From positions 107,601-171,600 of the forward strand of contig NZ_AEUD01000009.1 in assembly GCF_000192435.1 (NCBI RefSeq): a stretch of DNA of 64,000 bases, in the 5' to 3' direction. Of the stretch, positions 18,360 to 27,539 are shown piece after piece. Under the pieces are notes generated by a model that saw only the letters and a program-made list of their open reading frames with translations, had not been told where the DNA came from and did not search any database. The DNA is from Gordonia neofelifaecis NRRL B-59395. Lineage in GTDB: Bacteria; Actinomycetota; Actinomycetes; Mycobacteriales; Mycobacteriaceae. Each line of letters begins with the position of its first letter. The first letter of the stretch is position 1. Made by a program: the position numbers and the translations under genes.

Positions 18360-20132
18360 GTGACCGCATCCACCGCGACCGCCCACCCGACCGCCGCGAC
18401 TCCCGTCACCTGGTCGTCGATGGCACGCGGCGTACTCGGCCTGCTGCGCGACGTCCCCCTGCTGGCCCGCCAGCGACCGTCGTTGATCCACGTCAACGAG
18501 CATCGCAAGTGGAGCGTGGGCAAGGCGTTCGCCGACGCGGCCGCTCGGCATCCAGACAGTCTGTTCCTCCGCACCGGACAAGTGGTGCACAGCTACGGCG
18601 AGTGCAATCGACGGGCCAACCGCTGGGCCGCAGTCCTGGCCGCGCACGGCGTGCGCCGTGGCGACGTGGTCGCGGTGATGGCGCACAACAGCCCCGAATG
18701 CGTGATCGCGATGCTGGCGATCGTGAAGCTCGGCGCGGTGACCGGGATGGTGAACTACAACCAGCCCGGCGACGCCCTGAACCACAGCTTCGGCGTGCTC
18801 GTCGACGCGAATCGCGACGGCGCGCCGCTGGTGGTGATCCACGACGACGAGTGCGGCGAACTCCTGGCCGGCCTGGGCGACGTCGAGACCGAGCCGATCG
18901 GACTGGCGGCGATGGACGCCGAGGGTGCCGCGCTCACCGCGGCCGACCCGACCGCCGAAGCGAACCCGGCCGCCGCCGACGAGGTCCGTGCGAGCGATCC
19001 CGCGTACTACATCTTCACCTCTGGGACCACCGGCTGGCCCAAGGCGAGCGTGATGAGCCACGGACGTTGGCAGGTGGCGATGAACGGCTTCTCGATGGGT
19101 CTGCGCCTGCGGCCCGACGACGTGCTGTTCGTGACGCTGCCCTTCTATCACAACAACGCGCTGACGGTGTGTGTCGCGACAGCGGTCGCGGCGGGGGCGT
19201 GTCTGGCGGTGAGCCCGAAGTTCTCGGCCAGCAGATTCTGGGACGAGGCGATCGAGAACGAGGCGACGGCGTTCTGCTACATCGGCGAACTGTGCCGCTA
19301 CCTGCTCGCCCAGCCCCCGAAGCCCACCGACCGCGCGCACTCCATCCGGCTCGCGGCGGGCAACGGGCTGCGTCCGGAGATCTGGGACGAGTTCGTCGAC
19401 CGCTTCGGAATCGAACGGATCGTCGAGTTCTACGCGGCCAGCGAGTCGAACATCGGCTTCGTCAACATCCTCGATCAGCGGAAGACCGTCGGCTTCTGTC
19501 CGCTGCCGTACGTCGTGGTGGCGGCCGACGAGGATTCCGGCCTGCCGATTCGCGGAGCCGACGGCCGCGTCACGAGGGTCGAGAAGGGCCGCCCCGGGCT
19601 GCTTCTCGGCAAGATCAGCCCGCTCGCCCGGATCGACGGCTACACCGACCCTGCCGCGACCGAGAAGAAGATCGTCCGCGACGCGTTCAAGGACGGGGAC
19701 TCGTACTTCAACACCGGCGACCTGGTCACCGAACTCGGGTTCCGGCACATCGCCTTCGTCGACCGGCTCGGCGACACCTTCCGGTGGAAGGGCGAGAATG
19801 TGGCGACCACCGAGGTGGAGGCCACCCTCAATGGGGCGCCGGGGATCGTCGAATCGGTGGTCTACGGCGTCCGGGTGCCGGGCGCCGACGGTCGTGCGGG
19901 GATGGCCGCGATCGTCGTCGAGGACGGGTTCGACGCCGCCGCACTCGCGGCGGAACTGCGCGCACGACTGCCGCACTACGCCGTCCCGCTGTATCTGCGG
20001 GTGGTTTCGGAGCTGGCGCGGACGTCGACCTTCAAGAACCAGCGAGTGGCCCTGCGAGAGGAGGGCTACGGCGACGTCGGTCAGGATCCGGTGTACGAGT
20101 TGACCGACGACGGCTACGTCCCGATGGCCTGA
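18360..20132 (+). CDS. fadD6: Very-long-chain acyl-CoA synthetase (FadD6/FATP-like)
   Basis: A 590-residue AMP-forming ligase of the fatty-acid-transport-protein type. It shows IFTSGTTGWPKASVMSH (P-loop), FYAASESNIGF, FNTGDLVTELGFRHIAFVDR, FRWKGENVATTEVE and a C-terminal STFKNQRVAL. The length and the FRWKGENV motif separate it from short-chain ligases and agree with mycobacterial FadD6. The GTG start has AGGAGG five bases upstream. It stands alone as a transcription unit, divergent from the flavoprotein gene. Role: activation of long-chain fatty acids at the membrane for oxidation or mycolate and lipid synthesis. Confidence 0.85.
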   Translation: MTASTATAHPTAATPVTWSSMARGVLGLLRDVPLLARQRPSLIHVNEHRKWSVGKAFADAAARHPDSLFLRTGQVVHSYGECNRRANRWAAVLAAHGVRRGDVVAVMAHNSPECVIAMLAIVKLGAVTGMVNYNQPGDALNHSFGVLVDANRDGAPLVVIHDDECGELLAGLGDVETEPIGLAAMDAEGAALTAADPTAEANPAAADEVRASDPAYYIFTSGTTGWPKASVMSHGRWQVAMNGFSMGLRLRPDDVLFVTLPFYHNNALTVCVATAVAAGACLAVSPKFSASRFWDEAIENEATAFCYIGELCRYLLAQPPKPTDRAHSIRLAAGNGLRPEIWDEFVDRFGIERIVEFYAASESNIGFVNILDQRKTVGFCPLPYVVVAADEDSGLPIRGADGRVTRVEKGRPGLLLGKISPLARIDGYTDPAATEKKIVRDAFKDGDSYFNTGDLVTELGFRHIAFVDRLGDTFRWKGENVATTEVEATLNGAPGIVESVVYGVRVPGADGRAGMAAIVVEDGFDAAALAAELRARLPHYAVPLYLRVVSELARTSTFKNQRVALREEGYGDVGQDPVYELTDDGYVPMA

Positions 20133-20411
20133 TCCGGACCCGACCCGCACAGCGGATCTCGGTTTACCGATTTGTGACCTGACCGCCGCAAACAGGTTCC
20201 AAAACGGCCACGACCAGCAGGAAATCCCCCGCTTGCCTTTGCGGCGGCGGCCCGAGTCCGTTAATCTCACCACTCGTGCGGGGGTAGCGCGGGTCGATCG
20301 GCCCGCGGTACATCGGGCCGATCGGCCCGCGGGTCGCGATCAGGCTCCGCCTGCGTCCGGCCCGATGACTGGACCAGTCGCGCCCCGCGACCGAACACAC
20401 GAAGGATTCAT
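20133..20411 (+). promoter_or_regulatory. Long palindromic leader of the mycolyltransferase gene
   Basis: No gene is present here. A TAATCT box at 20262-20267 fits the actinobacterial -10. Downstream is a 16-bp perfect palindrome CGGGCCGATCGGCCCG at 20314-20329, within a set of repeated GATCGGCCCGCGG elements that can form alternative stems. This would place a structured 5' untranslated region of about 130 bases before the ATG at 20412. Function of the structure is unknown. Confidence 0.45.
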
Positions 20412-21368
20412 ATGCGTAAGAGCGTTGGCAAGCGCTTGACGATCGCGGTCGCCGCACTGGCGACCCTCGTCGGCACCGCAGTCACCGTCACGCCGCAGGC
20501 TCAGGCCGCAGGCACCACCGAGTACGTCTACTCGAACGCGATGCACCGCAATGTGCCGGTTCGCATCGTCGACGGCGGCGGCAGTGGCCCCAAGCCGACG
20601 CTCTACCTGCTCGACGGCCTGCGCGCCCCGAACAACACCAGCGGATGGCTGCAGAACACCCGCGTCGACAGCTGGATGGTCGGCAAGGGCACCAACGTCG
20701 CGATCCCGTTCGGCGGCGGCGGCAGCTTCTACACGGACTGGGAGCAGCGCGACCCGAAGCTCGGCGTCAACAAGTGGGAGACCTTCCTGACGCGTGAGCT
20801 GCCCGCGTACATGAAGAAGCGCCACAACAGCGACAACCGCCGCAACGGCATCGCCGGTCTGTCGATGTCGGGCACCGCGGCCCTGAACCTGGCGTCGCGT
20901 CACCCGAACTTCTACAAGGCCGTCGCGTCGTACAGCGGCTACCCGACCGTCACCATGCCGGGCTTCACCCAGGGCATCCAGGCCTCGGTGGCCGAGATGG
21001 GCGGCAACCCCAACAACATGTGGGGCTTCTACCCCGCCGGTGAGTGGTTCGCCAACGATCCGTTCCTGTCGGCGGGCAACCTCGCCGGCCACTACGTGTA
21101 CGTCTCGTCGGGCACCGGCGTCGGCAGCAAGTACGACTCGAGCCTGACCCCGGGCAGCGCCAACTTCAACCCGATGAAGTTCGCGCAGATGGTGCCGCTC
21201 GAGGTCGCCGCATCGACCAGCTCGCAGCTGTACATCGCACGCATGGCCACTGTGCCCGGCGTCCGCCTCACCACCCACATCAGCCCCGACGGCGCGCACT
21301 GGTGGGACTACTGGCAGGACCGCTTCAAGCAGTCGTGGGCGACCACCTTCCGCCCGGCGTTCTTCTGA
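20412..21368 (+). CDS. Secreted mycolyltransferase / antigen 85-type esterase
   Basis: Transfers mycolic acids between trehalose and arabinogalactan outside the membrane. The 318-residue precursor has a Sec signal peptide, positive at KRLT, hydrophobic through AVAALATLVGTAVTV, with likely cleavage after QAQA at about residue 32. The nucleophile Ser151 is in GLSMSG, and a C-terminal His around residue 296 is in PDGAHWWDYW, matching the HSWEYW block of Ag85. It lacks the C-terminal LGFP repeats of longer corynebacterial relatives. A perfect 14-bp terminator follows, so it is monocistronic. Confidence 0.92.
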   Translation: MRKSVGKRLTIAVAALATLVGTAVTVTPQAQAAGTTEYVYSNAMHRNVPVRIVDGGGSGPKPTLYLLDGLRAPNNTSGWLQNTRVDSWMVGKGTNVAIPFGGGGSFYTDWEQRDPKLGVNKWETFLTRELPAYMKKRHNSDNRRNGIAGLSMSGTAALNLASRHPNFYKAVASYSGYPTVTMPGFTQGIQASVAEMGGNPNNMWGFYPAGEWFANDPFLSAGNLAGHYVYVSSGTGVGSKYDSSLTPGSANFNPMKFAQMVPLEVAASTSSQLYIARMATVPGVRLTTHISPDGAHWWDYWQDRFKQSWATTFRPAFF

Positions 21369-21388
21369 TCGCCTGACCGCAGACTTCG

Positions 21389-21421
21389 AAGGCCGGCACC
21401 CCGTTCGGGTGCCGGCCTTCG
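21389..21421. terminator. Intrinsic-type terminator after the mycolyltransferase gene
   Basis: GAAGGCCGGCACCC and GGGTGCCGGCCTTC form a perfect 14-bp stem around the loop CGTTC, starting 20 bases after the stop codon. Confidence 0.85.
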
Positions 21422-21489
21422 GCGTTCTGCGAATGCGAGTCTCCGCGGCGCACCTGGCTTCTCGTCCGAAAGATGTCCGATCGTCGGGC

Positions 21490-21495
21490 TAGGCT
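21490..21495 (+). promoter_or_regulatory. -10 box giving a leaderless DyP transcript
   Basis: TAGGCT (TANNNT) ends 6 bases before the GTG at 21502. The expected transcription start therefore coincides with the start codon, and no ribosome site is present. Confidence 0.5.
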
Positions 21496-21501
21496 GAGAT
21501 C

Positions 21502-22509
21502 GTGCCAACGCCTCAGACAATCCTCACTCGTAAGACCTCGGCGGCCGTCTTCCTCGTCCTGACGATCAACGACGGCGGCGAGGACGCGGTTCGTGACGCC
21601 CTGGGCGAGCTCCCCGGGCTGGTCACGGCGGTCGGGTCGCGGGCGCCGGAGGCGGCGCTGACCGCGGTCGCCGGAATCGGCTCGGCTGCGTGGGATCGGC
21701 TCTACTCCGGGCCGCGGCCGGCGTCACTGCGGCCGTTCACCGAGCTCGTCGGCGCGGTCCACACCGCGCCCGCGACGCCCGGCGACCTCCTGCTCCACAT
21801 CAAGGCCGACCGGGCAGACCTGTGCTTCGAGGTCGGGCACCGCTGGACGGCGCTGCTGGGCGGCTCCGTCACCACCGTCGACGAGGTGCACGGCTTCCGC
21901 TACTTCGACCTCCGCGACATCATCGGATTCGTCGACGGCACCGAGAACCCGACCGGGCAGGACGCGATCGACACCATCACGGTCGGCGACGAGGACCCCG
22001 ACTTCGTGGGCGGCAGTTACGTCGTGGTGCAGCGCTACGTCACCGACCTCGGGGCATGGGACGCGTTGAAGGTCGAAGACCAGGAGAACGCCATCGGCCG
22101 CACCAAGCTCGAGAACATCGAGATGGACGACGCAACGAAGCCGATCAACTCACACATCGCGCTCAACGTCGTCACCGACGACGACGGCGAGGAGATCGAT
22201 GTGGTGCGCGACAACATGCCGTACGGCGACATCTCGGGCAGCGGCGAGAAGGGCACGTTCTACATCGCCTACTCGAGCGCCCCGGACGTCAGCGAAGAGA
22301 TGCTCCGCCACATGTTCATCGGCGAACCCGAAGGCAACTACGACCGCCTGCTCGACTTCACGACGGCGGTCACCGGCGCGCAGTTCTTCGCGCCGACCGC
22401 CGACTTCCTCCAGGATCCGCCCGCTGCTCCCGAACCCGGGTCCGCAGATTCGCCTGCCCCCGAAGCCGCGCCCGGCGACGGCTCCCTGGGCATCGGATCA
22501 CTCAGATAA
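21502..22509 (+). CDS. DyP-type haem peroxidase, encapsulin cargo
   Basis: A 335-residue dye-decolorizing peroxidase. The GXXDG family motif is GFVDGTENPTGQ around residue 142 with its catalytic Asp, and the proximal haem His is probably in INSHIALN near residue 217. After a Pro/Ala/Ser linker the protein ends DGSLGIGSLR, the signature encapsulin-loading peptide (GSLxIGSL). It therefore is packaged inside the shell encoded 46 bases downstream. Expected role: peroxide-dependent oxidation in a protected compartment under oxidative stress. Confidence 0.95.
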   Translation: MPTPQTILTRKTSAAVFLVLTINDGGEDAVRDALGELPGLVTAVGSRAPEAALTAVAGIGSAAWDRLYSGPRPASLRPFTELVGAVHTAPATPGDLLLHIKADRADLCFEVGHRWTALLGGSVTTVDEVHGFRYFDLRDIIGFVDGTENPTGQDAIDTITVGDEDPDFVGGSYVVVQRYVTDLGAWDALKVEDQENAIGRTKLENIEMDDATKPINSHIALNVVTDDDGEEIDVVRDNMPYGDISGSGEKGTFYIAYSSAPDVSEEMLRHMFIGEPEGNYDRLLDFTTAVTGAQFFAPTADFLQDPPAAPEPGSADSPAPEAAPGDGSLGIGSLR

Positions 22510-22555
22510 CTTCTCGGCACGACGACCGCACGACATCACGAGTTAGGAATCGAAG

Positions 22556-23353
22556 ATGAACAACCTGCACCGCGAACTCGCTCCGATCTCCTCCGCCGCC
22601 TGGGCGGAGATCGAAGAGGAGGCCTCACGCTCGTTCAAGCGGAACATCGCGGGTCGGCGGCTCGTCGACGTGAAGGGACCGCTCGGCCTCGACACCGACT
22701 CCGTCACCCGCGGGCACCGCACCAAGATCGACTCGCCGTCCGACGGCATTCAGGCGTTCCTCCGACACACGCAGCCGCTCGTCGAGTTGAAGGTGCCGTT
22801 CACCGTGACCCGCGAGGCGATCGACAACGTCGACCGCGGTGCCTCCGATTCCGACTGGGACCCCGTGGTCCGCGCGGCGCGCGAGCTGGCGCTGGCCGAG
22901 GACCGCGCGATCTTCGAGGGCTACCAGGCCGCCCAGATCACCGGTATCGCACGCGAGTCGGGGGTCAACTCAATCGCCCTGCCCGACGACGTGCGCGACT
23001 ACCCCGAGGCCATCAGCCAGGCGATCAGCAAGTTGCGGCTCGCCTCCGTCGACGGCCCGTACTCCCTCGCCCTCTCCGCCGATCACTACACGCAGGTCAA
23101 TGAGACGTCCGACCACGGCAACCCGGTGCGCGACCATCTGCGCCGCATCCTCGTCGACGGCGAGATCGTCTGGGCGCCTGCCGTCTCAAGCGGGGTTCTG
23201 CTGAGCACCCGGGGCGGCGACTTCGAGTTGTCGATCGGCCAGGACGTGTCGATCGGCTACGACTCGCACGACGCCGACTCGGTGAACCTCTACTTCTTCG
23301 AGTCCTTCACCTACCTCACGTACACGCCCGAAGCCGCGGTAGTGCTGACCTAG
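22556..23353 (+). CDS. Encapsulin shell protein (family 1)
   Basis: A 265-residue HK97-fold protein that self-assembles into a nanocompartment. Typical family sequence is visible: NNLHRELAPISSAAWAEIEE at the N-terminus (which forms the cargo-binding helix), RRLVDVKGPLGLD, and FFESFTYLTYTPEA at the C-terminus. The length is normal for the 60-subunit T=1 class. It follows the DyP gene by 46 bases with a GTTAGGA ribosome site and is cotranscribed with its cargo. Confidence 0.96.
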   Translation: MNNLHRELAPISSAAWAEIEEEASRSFKRNIAGRRLVDVKGPLGLDTDSVTRGHRTKIDSPSDGIQAFLRHTQPLVELKVPFTVTREAIDNVDRGASDSDWDPVVRAARELALAEDRAIFEGYQAAQITGIARESGVNSIALPDDVRDYPEAISQAISKLRLASVDGPYSLALSADHYTQVNETSDHGNPVRDHLRRILVDGEIVWAPAVSSGVLLSTRGGDFELSIGQDVSIGYDSHDADSVNLYFFESFTYLTYTPEAAVVLT

Positions 23354-23548
23354 TGTCAGCCGACGGACGACGGGCGGCCGCCCGCCCCTGACCGGCGTTG
23401 TTTCGGCGTCGGTCAGGCGGCGGTGAGGCGGGCAGGTAGGCCTCGTCGCGGGAGTCCTCGGCGTCATCTGAACGATCGAGCAGCGCTCCCCCCGCTCCGG
23501 GCGGAGGTTCGCCGCCGAATCTCCGTCGCGCGTGTCACACCCCGCACG

Positions 23549-23554
23549 TAATGT
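23549..23554 (+). promoter_or_regulatory. -10 box giving a leaderless ABC transporter transcript
   Basis: TAATGT lies exactly 6 bases before the GTG at 23561, the same geometry as at the DyP gene. It replaces a ribosome site for this operon. Confidence 0.5.
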
Positions 23555-23560
23555 GGACAC

Positions 23561-25294
23561 GTGCTCACACGCCTACTGCGGACATACGTCCTCCGTTACC
23601 GCGGTGCCGTCGCCGCGGTGGTCTGCCTCCAGCTGGTGGCGACCGCCGCGATGCTGTACCTGCCCACACTCAACGCGGACATCATCGACATCGGTGTCGC
23701 GAACGGCGACACTGGCTACATCCTGTCCACCGGTGGCTGGATGCTGCTGGTCTCGTTCGCGCAGATCATCTGCTCTGTCGCCGCGATGTACTTCGGCGCG
23801 CAGGCCGCTCTCGGCGGCGGGCGTGACATCCGGCACGACCTACTGCACCGGGTCAACGACTTCTCGACGCGCGAGGTGGGCGAGTTCGGCGCGCCGTCGC
23901 TGATCACCCGGACCACCAACGACGTCCAACAGGTTCAGCTGCTCGCGGTGATGGCGATGTCGATCCTCGTCACCGCGCCGATCATGGGCATCGGCGGCAT
24001 CGTGATGGGTGTGCGCGTCGCGGCGCCGATCTCGTGGGTGCTGGTGATCGCGGTGCCGATTCTGGGCCTGGTGATGGGCCTGATCATCTCCCGCATGATC
24101 CCGGGATTCCGCGCGATGCAGACTCGCATCGATCACGTGAACCGCATCATGCGGGAGCAGGTGACCGGCATCCGCGTGGTGCGGGCATTCGTCCGAGAAC
24201 GCCATGAGGCCGAGCGTTTCGGCAAGGCGAACGACGATCTGGCCGAGTCGTCGCTCCGCGTCGGCCGGATGATGGCGCTGATGTTCCCGGCCGTCATGCT
24301 GATCACCAACCTGACGCTCGTGGCCGTGCTCTGGTTCGGCTCGCACGCCGTCGACGACGGGTCGGTGGAGATCGGCGCGCTCACGGCGATGATCAGCTAT
24401 GTCATGCAGATCATGATGTCGGTCATGATGGCGTCGTTCCTAGCGATGATGGCTCCTCGCGCAGGCGTCTGCGCCGACCGCATCTGCGAGGTCCTCGACA
24501 CCGAGACGACCGTGACCGCGCCGGCTAATCCGCAGCCGATCGTCGGCGATCCCGCGGTCCTCACGCTCGACGACGTCGAGTTCCGCTACCCCGGCGCCGA
24601 CGAGCCGGTGCTCAGCGGGATCTCGTTCGAGACCGCTCCCGGCACCACCACGGCGATCGTCGGATCCACCGGCTCGGGCAAGACCACCCTGATCAATCTG
24701 CTGCCCCGCATGCTCGACGTGACCGGCGGCTCGATCAAGATCGGCGACATCGACCTGCGCGATGCCGACCCCGATCTGCTCCGACAGCACTACGGACTGG
24801 TGCCGCAGCGTCCCTACCTGTTCTCGGGAACCATCGCCAGCAACCTGCGCCACGGCGATCCCGACGCCACCGAAGAGCAGATGTGGGAGGCGCTGACCAT
24901 CGCCCAGGCGGCAGACTTCGTCCGAGCGATGCCGGACGGCCTGCAGACACCGATCGCCCAGGGCGGCACCACCGTGTCCGGCGGGCAACGTCAGCGCCTG
25001 GCGATCGCCCGGGCCCTGATCCGCAAACCGTCGGTGTACCTGTTCGACGACTCGTTCTCCGCACTCGATCTGACGACCGACTCCCGGCTGCGCGAGGCGC
25101 TGGTCCCGGCCACGCGCGATGCCGCGATGGTCGTCGTCGCACAGCGCATCTCCACCATCACCTCGGCCGATCAGATCGTGGTCCTCGACCGCGGCACCGT
25201 CGTCGGGCTCGGGACGCACTCCGATCTTCTGGAGTCGTGTCCGACCTACGCGGAGATCGCCGAATCCCAACTCTCGATCGGAGCAGGCGCATGA
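23561..25294 (+). CDS. ABC exporter half-transporter (subunit 1, degenerate site)
   Basis: A 577-residue fused membrane and ATPase subunit of a type IV ABC exporter. Six helices occupy residues 1-320. The nucleotide domain has Walker A GSTGSGKTT, a Q-loop in GLVPQRPYLFSGT, signature VSGGQRQR and Walker B YLFDDSFSALD. The residue after the Walker B Asp is Asp instead of the catalytic Glu. This matches the non-catalytic half of heterodimeric exporters of the TM287/288 type. Its stop overlaps the start of subunit 2 (ATGA). Substrate unknown: lipids, peptides or drugs are all possible. Confidence 0.92.
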   Translation: MLTRLLRTYVLRYRGAVAAVVCLQLVATAAMLYLPTLNADIIDIGVANGDTGYILSTGGWMLLVSFAQIICSVAAMYFGAQAALGGGRDIRHDLLHRVNDFSTREVGEFGAPSLITRTTNDVQQVQLLAVMAMSILVTAPIMGIGGIVMGVRVAAPISWVLVIAVPILGLVMGLIISRMIPGFRAMQTRIDHVNRIMREQVTGIRVVRAFVRERHEAERFGKANDDLAESSLRVGRMMALMFPAVMLITNLTLVAVLWFGSHAVDDGSVEIGALTAMISYVMQIMMSVMMASFLAMMAPRAGVCADRICEVLDTETTVTAPANPQPIVGDPAVLTLDDVEFRYPGADEPVLSGISFETAPGTTTAIVGSTGSGKTTLINLLPRMLDVTGGSIKIGDIDLRDADPDLLRQHYGLVPQRPYLFSGTIASNLRHGDPDATEEQMWEALTIAQAADFVRAMPDGLQTPIAQGGTTVSGGQRQRLAIARALIRKPSVYLFDDSFSALDLTTDSRLREALVPATRDAAMVVVAQRISTITSADQIVVLDRGTVVGLGTHSDLLESCPTYAEIAESQLSIGAGA

Positions 25295-27219
25295 CGCGCG
25301 GCGGACCTCCCGGAGCCGCTCCCACGCTGGAGAAGGCGAAGTCGTTCAAGCCGTCGCTGAAGCGACTCGTCGCCCAACTGGGCGACCATCGCGGGAAGAT
25401 GACGGTGGTCGTCGGATCGATCGTCGGCTCCGTGGCCCTCACCGCATACGCGCCCCGCGTTCTCGGCGACGCGACCGACGAGCTGTTCGCCGGCGTCGTC
25501 GGTGCCCGCCTGCCGTCGGGGATCACCAAGGAGCAGGCCGTCGAAGGGCTGCGAGCGAAGGGCGACGGCACCTACGCCGACATGGTCTCGTCGATGAACG
25601 TGATCCCCGGCCAGGGCGTCGACTTCGGTGCGGTCGGACGGATCCTGGCGACCGTGCTGATCCTGTACGTGGCCTCGGCAGTCCTCGGCTGGCTCGGCGC
25701 ATACCTGCTCAACAAGGTCGTCGTCGGCACCGTGACGAAACTCCGCGGTCAGGTCGAGGACAAGATCCACCGTCTGCCGCTGTCGTTCTACGACGCATCG
25801 GCACGCGGCGACCTGCTCAGCCGTGTCACCAACGACCTGGACAATCTGTCGCAGTCACTGCAGCAGACGATCAGCCAGCTGCTGAACTCGCTGCTGATGG
25901 TCGTCGCGATCCTGATCATGATGCTCACCATCTCGCCGCTGCTCTCGCTGATCGCGCTGGCGACGGTCCCGATCGCGGCGATCGCGACGGCGATGATCGC
26001 CAAACGATCGAAACCCCATTTCATCAGCCAGTGGACCTCCACCGGTGCGCTCAACGCCCAGATCGAAGAGGCTTTCACCGGACACGAGCTGGTGACCGCG
26101 TTCGGTCGTCGTGCCGAGGTCCAGACCGAGTTCGACGACCGCAACGAGAAGCTGTTCTCGTCGTCGTGGCGGGCTCAGTTCATCTCCGGCATCGTGATGC
26201 CGACGATCATGTTCCTGGGCAACCTCAACTACGTCGCAGTGGCGGTCGTCGGCGGTCTGCGGGTCGCGTCGGGTCAGCTCAGTCTGGGCGAGGTGCAGGC
26301 GTTCATTCAGTACTCACGCCAGTTCACGCAGCCGCTCACTCAGATCGGCTCGATGTTCAACCTCATGCAGAGCGGTGTCGCCTCCGCCGAGCGGATCTTC
26401 GACGTGCTCGACGAGGACGAGGAGCAGCCCGACCCGGCCTCCCCGAAGAAGCCCGCGGTCGACAGGGGCCACATCGTCTTCGACGACGTCTCGTTCCGCT
26501 ACACCGAGGACCGCCCGCTGATCGAGAATCTGTCGCTCGAGGCCGAGCCGGGCGACATGATCGCCATCGTCGGCCCCACCGGTGCAGGTAAGACGACGCT
26601 CGTGAACCTGATCATGCGGTTCTACGAGCTGGACGAGGGCGCGATCTTCGTCGACGGCGTCGACGCGTCCGAGATGACGCGGGACGACCTGCGCGAACGC
26701 ACCGGGATGGTGCTCCAGGACTCCTGGCTGTTCGGCGGGACCATCTACGAGAACATCGCCTACGGCGACCCGACCGCGAGTCGCGAGGACGTGATGGAGG
26801 CGGCCTGGATCAGCCACGTCGACCACTTCGTCCGCACCCTCCCCGAGGGCTACGACACGATCATCGACGACGAGGGCGGCGGCGTCAGCGCCGGCGAGCG
26901 ACAGCTCATCACGATCGCCCGCGCCTTCCTAGCGAAGCCGACGATCCTGATCCTCGACGAGGCGACCAGCTCGGTCGACACCCGCACCGAGCTGCTGATC
27001 GGCAAGGCGATGGCGAATCTCCGCAAGGACCGCACCAGTTTCGTGATCGCCCACCGCCTCTCGACGATCCGCAATGCGGATCTCATCGTCGTGATGGAGG
27101 ACGGGCACATCGTCGAGCAGGGCGACCACGACACCCTCCTGGAACGTCGGGGCGCCTACTTCCGCCTCTACAACGCGCAGTTCTCGGCGCCGATCGAGGA
27201 TGTCGACGCGCCGGTGTGA
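25291..27219 (+). CDS. ABC exporter half-transporter (subunit 2, catalytic)
   Basis: A 642-residue partner of the preceding gene. Between the first two helices it has an extra segment of about 50 residues (from ELFAGVVGARLPSG to GQGVDFGAVGRIL), likely extracytoplasmic. Walker A is GPTGAGKTT and Walker B ILILDEATSSVD keeps the catalytic Glu, but the signature motif is altered to VSAGERQ. The two subunits therefore combine into one consensus and one degenerate ATP site, as in known heterodimeric exporters. The ATG 25291 overlaps the upstream stop. Confidence 0.92.
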   Translation: MTRGGPPGAAPTLEKAKSFKPSLKRLVAQLGDHRGKMTVVVGSIVGSVALTAYAPRVLGDATDELFAGVVGARLPSGITKEQAVEGLRAKGDGTYADMVSSMNVIPGQGVDFGAVGRILATVLILYVASAVLGWLGAYLLNKVVVGTVTKLRGQVEDKIHRLPLSFYDASARGDLLSRVTNDLDNLSQSLQQTISQLLNSLLMVVAILIMMLTISPLLSLIALATVPIAAIATAMIAKRSKPHFISQWTSTGALNAQIEEAFTGHELVTAFGRRAEVQTEFDDRNEKLFSSSWRAQFISGIVMPTIMFLGNLNYVAVAVVGGLRVASGQLSLGEVQAFIQYSRQFTQPLTQIGSMFNLMQSGVASAERIFDVLDEDEEQPDPASPKKPAVDRGHIVFDDVSFRYTEDRPLIENLSLEAEPGDMIAIVGPTGAGKTTLVNLIMRFYELDEGAIFVDGVDASEMTRDDLRERTGMVLQDSWLFGGTIYENIAYGDPTASREDVMEAAWISHVDHFVRTLPEGYDTIIDDEGGGVSAGERQLITIARAFLAKPTILILDEATSSVDTRTELLIGKAMANLRKDRTSFVIAHRLSTIRNADLIVVMEDGHIVEQGDHDTLLERRGAYFRLYNAQFSAPIEDVDAPV

Positions 27220-27539
27220 TTCCCGGCAGCCAGGCGGTCGAGTATCCGCAGGCGCGCAGCGCCGCGGCGTCATCGAGACCCCGCACGCTGTCTCGACACG
27301 CTCGCTCACTCCGTTCGCGGGCTGCTCGACCAACCTGGGGGCGGCTCACAGCTCTTGCGTGACGGGAGCCGGACCCTCCTTACAGACGACGCCCCGTGTC
27401 TCCCATTGACCTGAGCGTCCCCGTGGCCGCGGCTCGTGGCCTATTGTCCAGCAAGTGCCGTCACGGGGACGCTACGGACAACCACGCCGCGCGGCTCACA
27501 ACGTCCCTGGGAACTACACCCAGCTCAGGGATTCAGCCC
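27220..27539. repeat. Gene-free spacer with a divergent palindromic repeat
   Basis: No coding region is convincing here. The left part, 27236-27331, starts GGTCGAG and ends GCTCGACC with an internal CATCGAGACC/GTCTCGACAC pair. It is a degenerate relative of the palindromic repeats at 16089 and 32911. The right part up to the rnhA stop contains scattered short inverted repeats around CCCTGGGAAC. I saw none of the conserved blocks of RNase P RNA. Confidence 0.5.

Noticed and set aside
22539-22560. A separate transcription unit for encapsulin
   Set aside because: The 46-base gap has only a ribosome site and no convincing promoter box, so cotranscription with DyP is simpler.
27220-27539. RNase P RNA gene next to rnhA
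   Set aside because: No GAGGAAAGTCC-type block or matching 3' block is visible, and most of the stretch is a palindromic repeat.
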